A DNA stretch of 64,000 nt from Nocardiopsis mwathae (GCF_014201195.1 NZ_JACHDS010000001.1:3472001-3536000), one strand, 5' to 3'; shown: positions 26,674 through 35,810, counted from the stretch's first letter. Notes: generated by a model from the sequence alone, not told the origin. A program made the numbers and translations.

Positions 26674-27920
26674 AGTTCGCCATCTTCATGAACCCGCAGA
26701 TCCCCGGTTCCGGGTTCGCGGCCGAGGAGCACGCCCGCGCCCACCGGCCCATCGGGCGCGACGTGCACGCCTACCAGGACCTGCTGCACGAGGTGCGGGA
26801 GATCGCCGTGCACGCCGACCGGATCGGCTTCGACGCGCTGATGCTCACCGAGCACCACTTCCACTCCGAGGGGTTCGAGTTCTCGGTCAACCCGCTGATG
26901 GTCCTGGCCGACCTCGCCGCCCGCACCGAGCGCATCCTGCTCGCCCCGCTGGGCCTGGTGCTGCCGGCCTGGGACCCCATCCGCGCGGCGGAGGACGTGG
27001 CACTGCTCGACCACTTCTGCCGGGGCCGCCTGCGCCTCGGTGTGGCCCGCGGCTACCAGTCGCGGTGGGCCAACGTCCTGGGCCAGCGGTGGCGGTCGCA
27101 GGCCGCGCGCAGTGACGGCTCGGCGAGCGACGACCGGAACTTCGACGTCTTCGGCGAGCTGCTGAAGATCATGAAGATGGCGTGGACACAGGAGACGCTG
27201 CGGTATAAGAGCGATGTCGTGGATTACGAGATCCCGTCTCCTTACAGCGGGATCGAGGGGTGGCCGGCCCAGGAGTGGACGCGCACCTTCGGCGCCCCCG
27301 GTGAGCTGGACGGGGAGGGTCGCGTCCGGCGCGTCTCGGTCGTGCCGCGCCCCTACCAGGACCCGCACCCCGAGCTGTGGCAGCCGTTCACCATCAGCGA
27401 CCGCTCGGTGCGACGCTGCGCCCGGGAGGACATCCTGCCGTGGATGTTCACCCCCCTGCCGGGGGAGCACCGCAAGAAGGCGGAGCTGTACCGGGAGGAG
27501 GCCGCCCGGCACGGGCGCGACTACCGGTTGGGAGAGCACACCGGGATCCTGAAGATCGTCGGCATGGCCGGCAGCAAGGAGGAGGCCGTCGCGACCTACG
27601 GCGCCGGCATGCACCGCGACTTCTCGTCGTTCTTCGGCCCGTTCGGCTACCTGGAGGTCCTGCGCACGGCGGAGGACGACGCCCGGCGGCCGATCAGCGC
27701 GGAGAAGGGCGACTTCCGGCGGATGGCACAGGTGCGGATGGCACTGGTCGGCAGCCCGGACGACGTCAAGCGCGGCATCGAGGAGACGCTCGCCGAGGTC
27801 CCCGACCTGGAGTGGTTCGGGCTGTTCATGCAGGGCCAGCAGGGCGTCCTGCCGCTGGACGCGGTGAAGCGCAATCTGGAGATGTTCGCGGAGAAGGTCA
27901 TCCCGGAGTTCCGCGGCTGA
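26670..27920 (+). CDS. LLM-class flavin-dependent monooxygenase
   Basis: 416 residues of the bacterial luciferase-like TIM-barrel family, which uses reduced FMN and oxygen. Family segments are HADRIGFDALMLTEHHF near 45, RILLAPLGLVLPAWDPIRAAEDVALLDHFCRGRLRLGVARGY, and the C-terminal GSPDDV. The central insertion (about 140-230) is long. It is coupled to the hydrolase upstream and closed by a strong terminator. A separate flavin reductase would be needed and is not present. Confidence 0.87.
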   Translation: MKFAIFMNPQIPGSGFAAEEHARAHRPIGRDVHAYQDLLHEVREIAVHADRIGFDALMLTEHHFHSEGFEFSVNPLMVLADLAARTERILLAPLGLVLPAWDPIRAAEDVALLDHFCRGRLRLGVARGYQSRWANVLGQRWRSQAARSDGSASDDRNFDVFGELLKIMKMAWTQETLRYKSDVVDYEIPSPYSGIEGWPAQEWTRTFGAPGELDGEGRVRRVSVVPRPYQDPHPELWQPFTISDRSVRRCAREDILPWMFTPLPGEHRKKAELYREEAARHGRDYRLGEHTGILKIVGMAGSKEEAVATYGAGMHRDFSSFFGPFGYLEVLRTAEDDARRPISAEKGDFRRMAQVRMALVGSPDDVKRGIEETLAEVPDLEWFGLFMQGQQGVLPLDAVKRNLEMFAEKVIPEFRG

Positions 27921-27942
27921 AGCCGCTGGTGAACCGCCACGT

Positions 27943-27970
27943 CAGGACCCCGACGGGGTCCTGTTTTTTT
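27943..27970 (+). terminator. Intrinsic terminator
   Basis: CAGGACCCC, loop GAC, GGGGTCCTG, then seven T (27964-27970). It is the most canonical terminator in the window and ends the hydrolase-monooxygenase unit. Confidence 0.92.
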
Positions 27971-28071
27971 GGCCCCTCCCAAACGGGGAACGCGGGCTAT
28001 GGGAAAAACGGCCGAAACCGGCCATAATCTATGACCCGCCGTGGCCGGATAACCACAATAGAGAGCACCGC

Positions 28072-28818
28072 ATGGAGCTGGAAAGACTCGTCTTGGGCCT
28101 CATCACCGCCATCCTGCTCCCTTATTCGATTCCGGCCATTCGCATGCGGCTGGCCGTCGCACTGGCCGTGAGCACCGGTTATGCGGTTTACACACTGCTG
28201 CCCGTTGCACTTTCAATCAAACCGCTGGTCCTGCTCCCCCTGTGCCTGGCCGCCAGCTGGGCCCTGGCACACCTGGTCAGAGGCGACGAGGACATGCAGG
28301 GGTCCCCGCGGATCTTCCTCCCGGACGGGGTACAGAAGTTCACACTCGTACCCACAAGCCTGACGGCACTGACGGTTCTGTCCGCCGCGGCGGTGTACGG
28401 GGTGCCTCAGATGCTGGAAGCGACCGGTGAGATTATCATGGATGACGGGATGGCGATCGTGATCTCCGGATTCCTGATCTCCACCTTCGTCGGGGGTGAA
28501 GTGGTCACACACATACTTCGCCCCTTCTCCGCAGAACTGAAAAAGGTAGACGAAGAACAAATGGCGCCCCTGAAGGGGGCAGGCACGGTCATCGGCTGGC
28601 TGGAGCGCTCGCTCACCTTCATCTTCGTGGTGGCCGGGCGGCCGGAGGCCGTGGCCGTCGTCGTCGCAATAAAGGCACTGGCTCGATTCCCAGAACTACA
28701 GAGCCATCAGAAAAGATTCGCGGAGTACTTCCTCATCGGCACGATGACCAGTATCGGTGTCGCGTTACTCACAGCGGTGATCGTCCGCATCGCGATAGGG
28801 GTAAATGCATTAGGATAA
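28072..28818 (+). CDS. Multi-pass membrane protein of unknown function, low GC
   Basis: 248 residues with about six hydrophobic segments. I cannot assign a function. The C-terminal part (VIGWLERSLTFIFV, IKALARFPEL, RFAEYFLIGTMTS) resembles, from memory, the C-terminal module of DUF3307 proteins: GxxIGxLER, K.(I/L)AR and EYFLIGT. The gene is distinctly AT-richer than all neighbours (31 of 60 bases G/C from 28681) and uses codons such as ATA, TTA and AAA that are rare nearby, pointing to recent acquisition. GAGAG precedes ATG 28072. The next gene starts 12 bp after the stop, so the two form a unit. Confidence 0.6.
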   Translation: MELERLVLGLITAILLPYSIPAIRMRLAVALAVSTGYAVYTLLPVALSIKPLVLLPLCLAASWALAHLVRGDEDMQGSPRIFLPDGVQKFTLVPTSLTALTVLSAAAVYGVPQMLEATGEIIMDDGMAIVISGFLISTFVGGEVVTHILRPFSAELKKVDEEQMAPLKGAGTVIGWLERSLTFIFVVAGRPEAVAVVVAIKALARFPELQSHQKRFAEYFLIGTMTSIGVALLTAVIVRIAIGVNALG

Positions 28819-28830
28819 CGGAGCACAAGG

Positions 28831-29277
28831 GTGACCGAACAGATCACAATTCATCAGCACCCGTTGTTCATCGCACTCGAAGAACTCGATCTCCCCCGGC
28901 AGGACTTCATCATCGCGGGCAGCGGCCCCCTCCTCGCCCACGGCATCCGCGACAACATCACCGACCTCGACATCGTCGCGCGCGGCCCGGCCTGGGAACT
29001 GGTGCAGACGATGGCGCCCATCCAGCCCGCCCCCTGGGAGGACGTCGCCCGCGTCCTGCTGTTCGACGGTCGGCTGGAGATCCTCAACGGCTGGTTCCCC
29101 TCCATGTGGGCCGTCGACGAGTTCATCGACGACCGGGAGATCCGGCACGGTCTGCCGTTCGCGCCGCTCGACCGGGTCCTGCGCTGGAAGAGCCGCCTGG
29201 GGCGTGCCAAGGACCTGGCCGACATCGACGCGACGCTGCGCTACTTCACGGCCGCGGCGCTTCCCCCGGGAGGATAG
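28831..29277 (+). CDS. Small nucleotidyltransferase-fold protein
   Basis: 148 residues. IAGSGPLLAHGIRDNITDLDIVARG (about 30-54) has the Gly-Ser, spacer, (D)xD arrangement of the polymerase-beta/MNT nucleotidyltransferase fold; RLGRAKDLADIDATLRYF near the C terminus is the usual closing helix pair. Such proteins may adenylylate a target or be inactive fold members; the second acidic residue is present (DLD) but a third carboxylate on the later strand is not obvious. GTG 28831 has GGAG upstream. It follows the low-GC membrane protein gene in one unit but has near-normal GC. Confidence 0.65.
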   Translation: MTEQITIHQHPLFIALEELDLPRQDFIIAGSGPLLAHGIRDNITDLDIVARGPAWELVQTMAPIQPAPWEDVARVLLFDGRLEILNGWFPSMWAVDEFIDDREIRHGLPFAPLDRVLRWKSRLGRAKDLADIDATLRYFTAAALPPGG

Positions 29278-29418
29278 ACGGCGCCGCCCCCGGAAGGCGC
29301 GGGGCCGCGGGCCTGAGGGACCGGGGCTTCCGGGCGGACCCGCCCCCGGCTCCCGTGTGCCGCCGGAACGGACGGACGGCGGACGGCACGGGGGTCGGCG
29401 GCGGGACGCGGCGCCGGG

Positions 29419-30267
29419 TCAGAACAGGACCGACATCACCGCGCCCACCTCGCGGAACCCCACGCGCCGGTAGGTGGCCCGCGCCGGGGTGTTGTAGTCG
29501 TTGACGTAGAGGGTGACCCGGGGGGCGATCACGGCCTGCGCCATGCGCGCGACGGCCGCCACACCGCCTGCCGCGTACCCCCGGCCGCGCAGGTCGGGGT
29601 GGACCCAGACCCCTTGGATCTGGCAGGCGTAGGGGGTGACCGCGCCGATCTCCGCCTTGAAGACGATGCGCCCCTCCTCGATGCGCGCGAACGCCCGCCC
29701 GGTCCGCACCAACTCCTCGACCCGGGCGCGGTACAGCGCGCCGCCGTCGCCGGAGTCCGGTGGCACCCCCACCTCCTCGGTGAACATCGCGACGCAGGCC
29801 GGGACCAGCATCCCGATCTCGCTCACCCGCACCCGGCGCACCAGCGGGTCGGACGGGACGTGCGGGTCCTCACTCAGTTCGAGCACCGGCTGGTTGGCGC
29901 GGATCGCGCGGGCCGGGCCCCAGGCCGGGCCGAGCCGTTCCCACATGTCGGTGACCTGGTCGATCGGTCCGACGATGGAGGAGCAGCGGCGGCCCTGCCA
30001 GCGGGCATGGTCGGAGAACTGCCGGATGGCCGCGGGTGACGCGCCGACGGGGACCAGGTTGGCCCCGGAGTAGCAGAGCGCCGAGAGCGCACCGCGCTCG
30101 ATGTAGCCCCACACCTCGGTGCCCAGTCGCCCGGTGTCCAGGCCGGTGGCGCGCACGCGGGAGCTGACGAAGACGTTCCCGACGGGGTCGGCGTCGAGCA
30201 GGGCGTGCACGGCGGCGCTGTCGCGCTCGCCGAGGACGCGCACCGACGAGGTCCGCAGCACCCGCAT
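29419..30267 (-). CDS. DUF4081-type GNAT acetyltransferase
   Basis: 282 residues: an N-terminal DUF4081-like half (VRVLGERDSAAVHALLDADPVGNVFVSSRV) and a C-terminal GNAT domain with the acetyl-CoA loop VHPDLRGRGYAAGGVAA and YVNDYNTPARATYRRVGF. In most actinobacteria this gene sits directly after ispG; here about 7.6 kb separates them. Start ATG 30267 lies after GAGG at a good distance; GTG 30270 is three bases earlier. The acetylated substrate is unknown. Confidence 0.88.
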   Translation of the reverse strand: MRVLRTSSVRVLGERDSAAVHALLDADPVGNVFVSSRVRATGLDTGRLGTEVWGYIERGALSALCYSGANLVPVGASPAAIRQFSDHARWQGRRCSSIVGPIDQVTDMWERLGPAWGPARAIRANQPVLELSEDPHVPSDPLVRRVRVSEIGMLVPACVAMFTEEVGVPPDSGDGGALYRARVEELVRTGRAFARIEEGRIVFKAEIGAVTPYACQIQGVWVHPDLRGRGYAAGGVAAVARMAQAVIAPRVTLYVNDYNTPARATYRRVGFREVGAVMSVLF

Positions 30268-30399
30268 CACCTCACCTCGTAGCGGCCGCTCCGGTCGTCC
30301 GTTCGGGGGCGCCCAGGAGGCGTTCCCGCGGATCCGGCCACTGCCGCGAACCGTCGTGATCCTCGCGTTTCCAGCCTAATCGACTGGTTACCGACCCGT

Positions 30400-32100
30400 T
30401 CACCGGTTGATCCGCGCAAGGGCGCCGATGGCCGGGATGACGGGGAAGCCCGCGGAAGCGCCGGACGTGCTCGGTGGTGCCGATCCGAGCGAAACGCCGG
30501 GGTCCGGGGCCGCCTGCCGCTGCGGTGCGGGCGACGGCTTGCGCGGCTCGGGCTCGGGGCGGGCGCCGCAGACGAGGTCGCCGCCGTCGGGGGTCCCTCC
30601 GGCGTCCGGGAGGCGCCCCTCGCGCAGGTAGTCGATGACGGCGTCGTCCACGCAGGTGTTGCCGCGCAGGGCGACGCCGTGGGAGAGCCCGCCGTCCTCG
30701 ATGACCAGCCGCGCCTCCGGGAAGCGCCGGTGCATCGCGTAGGCGCCGCCCACCGGTGTGGGGCCGTCGCCGGTTGCGTGGACCAGCAGGGCGTTCTCCA
30801 CCCGCTCTCCGTCGACCTGGAACCACTCGCCCGGTTCGGCCGGCCAGAACGCGCACGGCGCATTATACCAGATATTGTACCAACCGAGGAACGGGGCGTC
30901 GGCGTGGACGCCGCGGGCGTCGGTCCGCCACCGCTGCCAGGAGCGCGGCCAGGGCGCGTCGGTGCACTCGGTGGCGAGGTAGGCGGCGAACGACGGGTCG
31001 TGGTCGGGTGACTCGCCCATCCGGTCGAAGGCGCTGACGAGCCGGGCCGGGCGGTTGTCGTTGGACAGGTCGGCCAGGGCGCTCGCGAGAAAGGGCCAGG
31101 CCTGCGCGGCGTAGGCGGCCACGAGGAAGGTGGACTCCAGCTCGGTGGGTCCGATGCGGTCGTCGACGGGCCTGGCGCGGAGCGCCTCCCGCGTGGCGTA
31201 GTAGCGTCCGGCGACCTCCTCGGCGGTGTCGCCGAGGCCGTAGGCGGAATCGTGGCGCGCGACCCAGTCGAAGAAGCGGCCCGCGGCGGCCTCCAGCGAC
31301 CGGCTCTGGGCGAGGTTGCCCTGGTACCAGCTGCGGTCGGGGTGGACGACGCTGTCGAGGACCAGGCGGCGGACCCGTTCGGGGTAGAGCGTGGCGTACA
31401 CGCCGCCGAGGTAGGTGCCATACGAGTAGCCGAGGTAGTCGATGCGCTCGCGGCCGAGCGCGGCGCGGATCGCGTCGAGGTCGTGCGCGCTGTCGGTGGT
31501 GCGCATGTGGTTCAGCAGCGCGCCGCCGGTCCTCTCGCAGGCCTCGGCATAGGTGCGCGAGCGCTTGACCATCAGCCGCTCGTCGTCGGCGGTGGCCGGC
31601 ACGGAGTCGGGCCGGGGTGCGGTGAAGTAGTCGGGGTCGCAGCCGACGGCGGGGGTGCTGGCCCCGGTTCCGCGCGGATCGAAGCCGATCACGTCGTAGG
31701 AGTCGCGCAGGTCGCCGGGGAGGCTGCCGGCCGTCCGGGCGGCCAGGAAGCGCCCGCCGCTGCCAGGTCCGCCGGGGTTCACCAGCAGGGCGTCGGTGGC
31801 TTCGGCGCGCGCGGGGACACGGGACAGCGCGATCTCGACGACCGCGCTGCGCCCTCCGGCGTGGTGGTCGAGGGGGACGGGCAGGGTGGCGCACTCCAGT
31901 TCGATGCCCTTGGGCGCCTCCAGGTCGGTACAGGCCGCCCAGTCGAGCCCGGCGCCGACTGCGGGCGGGTCCGCGGCCGCGCCCGGTGGGGCGGTGGCGG
32001 CCGACGCCTCCCCGGCCATCGGGTGGGCCAGTGCCACCATCGTCGACACCAGGAGCAGCCCGGTTCCGGCCGCCGTATACCTGTGTGCGTTCCCTCGCAC
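30400..32100 (-). CDS. Secreted tripeptidyl-aminopeptidase-like alpha/beta hydrolase
   Basis: 566 residues with an N-terminal signal peptide and export through Sec. It belongs to the Tap/SlpD/SlpE group (family S33). LLVNPGGPGSGG is the oxyanion segment, GYSYGTYLGGVYATLYPERVRRLVLDSVV carries the nucleophile Ser, and LSHGVALRGNTCVDDAV the His region. The enzyme releases tripeptides from extracellular proteins. After about 500 the chain ends in a Pro/Ser-rich tail. GTG 32100 follows GGAAGG. It lies in the segment inserted between ispG and the GNAT gene, divergent from the Lrp regulator. Confidence 0.87.
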   Translation of the reverse strand: MRGNAHRYTAAGTGLLLVSTMVALAHPMAGEASAATAPPGAAADPPAVGAGLDWAACTDLEAPKGIELECATLPVPLDHHAGGRSAVVEIALSRVPARAEATDALLVNPGGPGSGGRFLAARTAGSLPGDLRDSYDVIGFDPRGTGASTPAVGCDPDYFTAPRPDSVPATADDERLMVKRSRTYAEACERTGGALLNHMRTTDSAHDLDAIRAALGRERIDYLGYSYGTYLGGVYATLYPERVRRLVLDSVVHPDRSWYQGNLAQSRSLEAAAGRFFDWVARHDSAYGLGDTAEEVAGRYYATREALRARPVDDRIGPTELESTFLVAAYAAQAWPFLASALADLSNDNRPARLVSAFDRMGESPDHDPSFAAYLATECTDAPWPRSWQRWRTDARGVHADAPFLGWYNIWYNAPCAFWPAEPGEWFQVDGERVENALLVHATGDGPTPVGGAYAMHRRFPEARLVIEDGGLSHGVALRGNTCVDDAVIDYLREGRLPDAGGTPDGGDLVCGARPEPEPRKPSPAPQRQAAPDPGVSLGSAPPSTSGASAGFPVIPAIGALARINR

Positions 32101-32240
32101 CTCGCCCCGCCTTCCGCCCGTCGGTGATCACTCGAATTCTCTACGTGATCGTGCGCGGCGGGGTGAAACGACACGGTGGCCGCCGACGATGTGATGGCTC
32201 GATAACATCGTTCTCCGACCTGCGGAGCGAGGGAGCCACA

Positions 32241-32765
32241 TTGCGTTTGGATCGCGTCGACGAGCGGATCATCGCCATTCTCGGCGCCGACGCGCGGACC
32301 AGTTTCGCCGATATCGGCGCGGCCGTGGGGCTCTCCGCGTCGGCGGTGAAGCGGCGGCTGGACCGGCTGGTGGAGTCGGGTGCCGTGCGCGGCTTCACCG
32401 TGATCCTGGAGCCCGCCGCCATCGGCTGGACCACCGAGGCGTTCATCGAGGTGTACTGCCGCCCCCGCACGTCGCCGGCCGAGATCAAGGCCGGGCTGAC
32501 CGGGTACGCCGAGGTGACGTCGGCCTGCACCGTGACGGGTGAGGCCGACGCCATGGTCCAGGTCCGGGCCAGGGACATGCAGCACCTGGAGGAGACCATC
32601 GAGCGCATCTGCGCCGAGCCGTTCGTGGTGCGGACCAAGAGCACGCTGGTGCTGTCCCGGCTGGTGGACCAGTCGATGCTGAGCGGGTCGGCCGACCGCC
32701 CGTCGGCGGGCGGTCGGCCCTCGGCTCAGTCCTCGGGGAGCTCGACCGGCGCGACGTCGTCGTAG
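32241..32765 (+). CDS. Lrp/AsnC-family regulator
   Basis: 174 residues. The winged HTH is LDRVDERIIAILGADARTSFADIGAAVGLSASAVKRRLDRL and the RAM ligand domain follows (VTGEADAMVQVRARDM). The TTG start at 32241 is supported by GGGAG at 32231-32235 and by the exact family N terminus. The last about 13 codons overlap the 3' end of the convergent davB gene by 40 bp. Position beside davB-davA and an amino-acid permease suggests that it senses lysine or a related amino acid and controls them. Confidence 0.85.
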   Translation: MRLDRVDERIIAILGADARTSFADIGAAVGLSASAVKRRLDRLVESGAVRGFTVILEPAAIGWTTEAFIEVYCRPRTSPAEIKAGLTGYAEVTSACTVTGEADAMVQVRARDMQHLEETIERICAEPFVVRTKSTLVLSRLVDQSMLSGSADRPSAGGRPSAQSSGSSTGATSS

Positions 32766-34465
32766 CGGTCGCCCGGTCCCGGGTTGAGGGGGTCGGTGGA
32801 GCCGCCGAAGTGGGTCATCACGCCCCACACGGCGTTCAGCGCGGTCTGCACGGCGCCTTCGGCCCACCCCGCGGTCCAGGAGATGTCGTCGCCCGCGAGG
32901 AAGAGGCCGCGGTGGTGCTCCTCCAGCCGGTCCTGCTTGAAGTGGGTGAACAGGCGGCGCTGGTAGCGGTAGTGGCCGGGCAGGTTGGCCTTGAACGCGC
33001 CCATGAAGTAGGGCTCGTCCTCCCAGGAGACGGTGACGGGGTCGCCGATGATGTGCGAGCGGATGTCCACGTCCGGGTAGACCTTGGCCAGCGAGTTGAG
33101 CATGACCTCCATGCGCTCGTTGGCCGACAGCGGCAGCCACTTCAGCGAGTCGTCGCACCAGGTGTAGGACAGGCAGATGGCGGCGGGGCCGTCCCCGTCA
33201 CCGTCCAGCAGGTAGGTGCCGCGGGTCATCCGGTCGGTGAGCGTCATGCTCATGGTCTCGCGCCCGGTGGCGGGGTCGACGTCGCGCCAGAACGGGCGGT
33301 CCACGGGCACGAACAGCTTGGAGGACTCCATGTAGTGGGTGCGCTCGATCGCGGTCCAGTGGTCGATGGGCAGGAGTCCCTCGTCGCACTCGATCTTGCT
33401 GAGCAGCATCCAGCTCTGTGCGGTGAAGACGGCGGCCGGGTAGGTGCGGATCGAACCGGAGGCGTCGGTGACGGTGATGTTGCCCGGTCCCCCGCCCGGG
33501 GCCGCGGTGCGGCGCAGCCCGGTGACGGCCGGCCGGGGTCGGCCGTCGTGCAGCGAGGAGAGGCTGGTGCCGGTGGGCCAGTGGACCAGCTTGGCCGGCG
33601 CGTCCTCCCACAGCCGCTGCGGGAGCTGCTGGCAACCGCCGACGATGCTGAGGTGGTCGTCGTCGGCGCCGGTGTAGGTGACGCGCAGGATCTCCAGGAT
33701 CGAGTTGGGGAAGTCGGTGTCCCAGCCGCCGGTGCCGAAGCCCACCTGGCCGAAGATCTCCCGGTAGCGGAAGGAGGAGAACTCCGGGGAGTCGCAGAGG
33801 AAGCCGTAGAAGGTCTGGTTGTCCAGCTCCGCGACGAGCCCGTTCCAGATCTCCTTCATCCGGGCGACGTCGCGGTCGCGGATGGCCTGCTGCATCTCGG
33901 TGTGCCGGGCGCCCCGCTCCAGGGTGTCGTTCCAGGCGCGGGCGACCGCACCGTAGACCTCGGGGAGGTCGTCGGTGGTGCGGGCGTAGTGCGACTCGCC
34001 CTTGAGGTCGATGACGGTGCTGGGGGTGTCGGGGGCCAGCGGGTTGGGGAACGGGGTGGTGCCCAGGCCCATCTTGTCGACGTAGTGGAAGAAGGTGGTC
34101 GAGGACGGCGGGAAGCGCATGGCGCCCATCTCGGCCACGACGTTCTCGGCGGAGTCGGGGACCGACGGGAAGCGCTCGGTGCGCAGCCGCCCGCCGATCC
34201 GGTCGGCCTCGTAGACGACCGGCTTGAGGCCCATCTTCATCAGCTCGTAGGCGGCCACGATGCCCGACAGGCCGCCGCCGATGACGGCCACTTCGGTGCC
34301 GTGGTGCTCGGCGGGGACGGAGCCGAGGCCGGCGGGGTGCGCCAGGAACTCGTCATAGGCGAACGGGAAGTCGGGGCCGCACATGTTCAGCGGCGCCTGC
34401 GACGACGCGGCGGCGGACTCCGATGCCTCGGTGTTGGGCACGGCGGTGGGCACAGCGGACGTCAT
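32726..34465 (-). CDS. davB: L-lysine 2-monooxygenase
   Basis: 579 residues, flavin amine-oxidase fold. The N-terminal FPFAYDEFLAHPAGLGSVPA, the FAD motif VAVIGGGLSGIVAAYELM (about 59-75), EMGAMRFP (112-119), GFGTGGWDTDFPNS, TGTSLSSLHDGRPRP and the end NPGPGDRYDD closely follow Pseudomonas DavB as I recall it. The enzyme uses FAD and oxygen to turn lysine into 5-aminovaleramide, CO2 and water. The adjacent nitrilase-type gene davA supplies the next step. GGAGGAACC precedes ATG 34465. Related 2-monooxygenases of tryptophan or phenylalanine are less similar, so lysine is preferred but not proven. Confidence 0.85.
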   Translation of the reverse strand: MTSAVPTAVPNTEASESAAASSQAPLNMCGPDFPFAYDEFLAHPAGLGSVPAEHHGTEVAVIGGGLSGIVAAYELMKMGLKPVVYEADRIGGRLRTERFPSVPDSAENVVAEMGAMRFPPSSTTFFHYVDKMGLGTTPFPNPLAPDTPSTVIDLKGESHYARTTDDLPEVYGAVARAWNDTLERGARHTEMQQAIRDRDVARMKEIWNGLVAELDNQTFYGFLCDSPEFSSFRYREIFGQVGFGTGGWDTDFPNSILEILRVTYTGADDDHLSIVGGCQQLPQRLWEDAPAKLVHWPTGTSLSSLHDGRPRPAVTGLRRTAAPGGGPGNITVTDASGSIRTYPAAVFTAQSWMLLSKIECDEGLLPIDHWTAIERTHYMESSKLFVPVDRPFWRDVDPATGRETMSMTLTDRMTRGTYLLDGDGDGPAAICLSYTWCDDSLKWLPLSANERMEVMLNSLAKVYPDVDIRSHIIGDPVTVSWEDEPYFMGAFKANLPGHYRYQRRLFTHFKQDRLEEHHRGLFLAGDDISWTAGWAEGAVQTALNAVWGVMTHFGGSTDPLNPGPGDRYDDVAPVELPED

Positions 34466-34557
34466 GGGGGTGGTTCCTCCAGGTGGGCGCGGTCAGCGGA
34501 TGAGCGGCGCGGGGTGTCGGATGGCGTCGACCGCGGGAGCGCGGCCGGTGGCCCGGG

Positions 34558-35406
34558 TCAGGGGGCGGTGAGGGCCGAGTACAGCTCGGGTCGGCGGTCG
34601 TCGAGGTAGGGGGTGGCGGCGCGGGCCGCCCGCAGCACGGCGGTGTCGACGTCGGCCACCAGCAGCCGCTCGTCGGCCCCGGCGCGCAGAACCTCGCCGC
34701 CGTCCGGCCCGACCAGGCAGCTCAGCCCGCAGTAGTCCAACTCGCCCTCGCGGTCGCAGCGGTTGACGTAGGCGACGAAGAGCCCGTTCTCCAGCGCGCG
34801 GGCCGGGACGATCGTGGTGGCCACGCCGGTGTGCGGGAGCATCAGCGCGGTGGGCACCAGCAGCAGTTCGGTGCCGGCCAGCGCGTGGGCCCGGACGATC
34901 TCGGGGAACTCGACGTCGTAGCAGATGAGCAGGCCGAGGCGGACACCGTCGAGGGTGGCCTGGACGACCGGTCGGCCGCCCGGGGCGAAGGCGGCGCGGT
35001 CGAGGTCGCCGAAGAGGTGGTTCTTGCGGTACTCCGCGAGCACGGCGCCGGAGGGGTCGACCAGGCGCACCGTGTTGTACACCCGATCGCCGTCGCGCTC
35101 GGGATACCCGTAGAGGAGGGCGATGCCGCTCTGTGCGGCGATCCGGGCGACCTCGGTGTGCAGCGGTCCGTCGGCGCCCTCGGCCAGGCGGGCGATGCCG
35201 TCGCCGATGTTGTAGCCGGTCATGGACATCTCGGGGCCGACCATGAGTCGGGCTCCGGCCGCGGCGGCCGCGTGGGCGCGGCCCTCCAGCCGCCGCAGGG
35301 CGCTGTCGACGTCACCGCTGGTGCCGGTGCCCTGGTCCAGGGCGACGCGCAGCACCGCTCCCGGGTCGGTGGCACCGGCACCGGTCGGGTTCGCAAGCCT
35401 GGTCAT
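34558..35406 (-). CDS. davA: 5-aminovaleramidase, nitrilase superfamily
   Basis: 282 residues of the carbon-nitrogen hydrolase family with an intact Glu-Lys-Cys triad: Glu59 (GPEMSMTGYN), Lys128 (YRKNHLFGD), Cys162 (LICYDVEFPE). It is placed directly upstream of davB in the same direction (92 bp gap), so it is the natural enzyme for 5-aminovaleramide to 5-aminovalerate and ammonia. ATG 35406 follows GGGAGGA; the longer frame upstream runs into a MITE-like element and is not coding. Without davB next door only 'carbon-nitrogen hydrolase' could be claimed. Confidence 0.78.
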   Translation of the reverse strand: MTRLANPTGAGATDPGAVLRVALDQGTGTSGDVDSALRRLEGRAHAAAAAGARLMVGPEMSMTGYNIGDGIARLAEGADGPLHTEVARIAAQSGIALLYGYPERDGDRVYNTVRLVDPSGAVLAEYRKNHLFGDLDRAAFAPGGRPVVQATLDGVRLGLLICYDVEFPEIVRAHALAGTELLLVPTALMLPHTGVATTIVPARALENGLFVAYVNRCDREGELDYCGLSCLVGPDGGEVLRAGADERLLVADVDTAVLRAARAATPYLDDRRPELYSALTAP

Positions 35407-35584
35407 GGGGGTCCTCCCATCGTTCCCGTCGACGGCGGGCCGATCCGCGGTGGCCGGCCGCCCGATCCACTGTAGACGCAATGCCCGGCCAGAATATTGC
35501 GCTCCACCTGGATATTCATTGCGTTGTTCCGGAACGCTCAAGCGAATCGTTGACGACTCGTGGGAAATCACGGACGAAACGGGA
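35407..35584 (-). promoter_or_regulatory. davA upstream region with CGCAAT repeats
   Basis: CGCAAT at 35477-35482 and its reverse ATTGCG at 35496-35501 and 35518-35523, the last two 22 bp apart, in an AT-biased stretch; GTTCCGGAAC is a 10-bp palindrome at 35524-35533. The same motif occurs twice upstream of the permease gene. Candidate binding sites for the local Lrp-type regulator. Confidence 0.4.
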
Positions 35585-35627
35585 GCGGGGGTGGTGCCGA
35601 CGGTCGGACCGTCGGCACCACCCCCGC
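35585..35627 (-). terminator. Terminator, probably of the amino-acid permease gene
   Basis: Perfect 20-bp stem (35585-35604 with 35608-35627), 3-base loop CGG. It lies between davA and the MITE-like element and would end the permease transcript if the element inserted between the permease stop and its terminator. Confidence 0.75.
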
Positions 35628-35642
35628 GTCGCCGGCTCACGC

Positions 35643-35810
35643 CCTGGGGCGTGTTTGGCGGATGCTTTCCGGTGAGCGAGCGGCCGTCCGGGGCGGCGCT
35701 CGCAAGCCGCTTCACGAAGTCAATCCAGGTCGGCTTCACGAGTGGAGCGGCGCAGCGAGCGTCGTTCCGGTGGCCGCGAGCCGGGAATGATCCGTCAAAC
35801 ACGCCCTAGG
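35643..35810. mobile_element. MITE-like element, about 165 bp
   Basis: Terminal inverted repeats: the left end at 35643 reads CCTGGGGCGTGTTTGGCGGA and the right end, read inward from 35810, CCTAGGGCGTGTTTGACGGA. The similarity continues for about 10 more bases with a few mismatches. There is no transposase gene, only about 110 bp of interior. The stop codon of the permease gene (35806-35808) lies in the right end. Short length and ends suggest a non-autonomous derivative of an insertion sequence. Confidence 0.65.
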
